Assembly (NCBI GenBank): GCA_903871545.1
Contig: CAIQHG010000023.1
Coordinates: forward strand, 1-64,000
Source: an uncultured Burkholderiales bacterium
Lineage (GTDB): Bacteria > Pseudomonadota > Gammaproteobacteria > Burkholderiales > Burkholderiaceae_C
DNA length: 64,000 nt
Direction of reading: 5' to 3'
Numbering within the stretch: the first letter of the stretch is position 1; each line of letters starts with the position of its first letter. The translations under genes and the position numbers were made by a program. The notes under the pieces were generated by a model. The model did not search any database, was not told the origin of the DNA, and worked only from the letters and a program-made list of their open reading frames with translations. This document shows positions 63,583 through 64,000 of the stretch, one piece after another.

Positions 63583-64000
63583 CTAACACTTTATCCCCAC
63601 ATGAAGCGCAACGACGCCTGCAGACAAATTGTGATAGTCAACGTGCCCAAAGCCGCATTGTTTCATCAACAGTTTTAAACTCTCTTGGTCAGGATGCATG
63701 CGAATGGACTCCGCCAAATATTGATAACTTTCAGAATCGTTTGCAACCCATTGCCCCAACTTGGGCAAGACGTTAAAAGAATACCAATCATAAGCTTTGC
63801 TGAGTGGTTGTGCGATTTTGGAAAACTCAAGCACAAGCAACTGTCCGCCCGGCTTTAAAACTCTTGCCATCTCCTGTAGCGCTTTATCCTTGTGAGTCAT
63901 ATTCCTCAAGCCAAAGGCCACACACACATGATCAAAATAATTAGATCCGAACGGCAAGCTCTCTGCATCACAAACAACTGTTGGTAGCAAAAAACCCATA
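63583..64000 (-). CDS. ubiE: Ubiquinone/menaquinone methyltransferase UbiE, C-terminal part (cut by window edge)
   Basis: The last 138-139 residues of a methyltransferase that methylates the quinone ring. The UbiE-specific blocks are [69 protein letters not shown] and a terminal [13 protein letters not shown]. The frame continues past the right edge, so the start lies outside. The stop TAG is at 63585-63583. It is the expected first gene of the ubiE-Tim44-ubiJ-ubiB group. Confidence 0.94.
   Translation of the reverse strand, partial: MGFLLPTVVCDAESLPFGSNYFDHVCVAFGLRNMTHKDKALQEMARVLKPGGQLLVLEFSKIAQPLSKAYDWYSFNVLPKLGQWVANDSESYQYLAESIRMHPDQESLKLLMKQCGFGHVDYHNLSAGVVALHVGIKC

Noticed and set aside
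1-64000. CRISPR arrays, insertion sequences, prophage, tRNA or rRNA genes
   Set aside because: No regularly spaced repeats, transposase or integrase genes, terminal inverted repeats, or tRNA/rRNA signature were found in the gaps that I read.

Overview
This 64 kb window looks like the chromosome of a betaproteobacterium, most likely order Burkholderiales, of moderate to low GC. This rests on gene content and synteny, not on a marker-gene search. Diagnostic blocks are degP/lepA-lepB-rnc-era, DUF3460-scpA, gpmA/rhodanese-grxC-secB-gpsA, FmdB-DUF502-aspS and ubiE-Tim44-ubiJ-ubiB. A complete System I cytochrome c maturation operon and tripartite tricarboxylate transporter parts (TctA, TctB and a Bug-type receptor) also fit. 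I saw no rRNA, tRNA, CRISPR array, transposase or prophage gene.

Layout. 1-5.7 kb (minus): partial era, rnc, lepB, lepA, then a DegP/MucD-type periplasmic protease. 6.0-11.6 kb (minus): a metabolic and transport group with an SDR protein, an EamA permease, a gamma-glutamyltransferase-family hydrolase and TctA/TctB. 11.8-15.5 kb (minus): spermidine-synthase-like methyltransferase, TatD nuclease, LolD and LolC. 15.6-23.7 kb (plus): RpfE-like protein, RecJ, PHP phosphoesterase, EamA permease, YciO/Sua5-like protein, M50 protease, TrpS and an orphan NarL-type response regulator. 23.8-31.3 kb (minus): ccmABCDEFGHI, including a 56-codon ccmD. 31.4-33.3 kb (minus): Bug receptor and a Nudix hydrolase. 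33.3-36.1 kb (plus): MsbA-like ABC exporter and prepilin peptidase, converging on apbC/mrp. 37.3-42.3 kb (plus): metG, a SulP transporter, DUF3460 and scpA. 42.4-44.8 kb (minus): gpsA, secB, grxC and rhodanese, divergent from gpmA, ctpA and moeB (plus). 48.0-51.8 kb (minus): DUF429, folE, clsB and an EEP-family protein. 51.9-54.5 kb (plus): an unknown exported protein and two tandem Crp/Fnr-type regulators with elaborate upstream DNA. 54.5-64 kb (minus): alpha/beta hydrolase, aspS, DUF502, FmdB-like protein, Na+/solute symporter, ubiB, ubiJ-like, Tim44-like and partial ubiE.

Most genes are housekeeping. The least ordinary stretch is 52.6-54.5 kb. Two homologous Crp/Fnr-type regulators sit head to tail. 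Homology to the second copy places the first copy's start at a CTG codon. Their upstream regions share a conserved element, which is a clean inverted repeat in copy 1. Copy 2 has an exact FNR-type palindrome running directly into three 11-bp repeats that each create a -10-like hexamer, and a minus-oriented terminator lies between the genes. A second point of regulatory interest is the 0.5 kb between degP and lepA, with a strong terminator hairpin about 45 bp before the lepA start.

Coordinates of starts were adjusted where ribosome-binding sites or family alignment supported it. All functional calls come from reading motifs and gene order; no database search was run.
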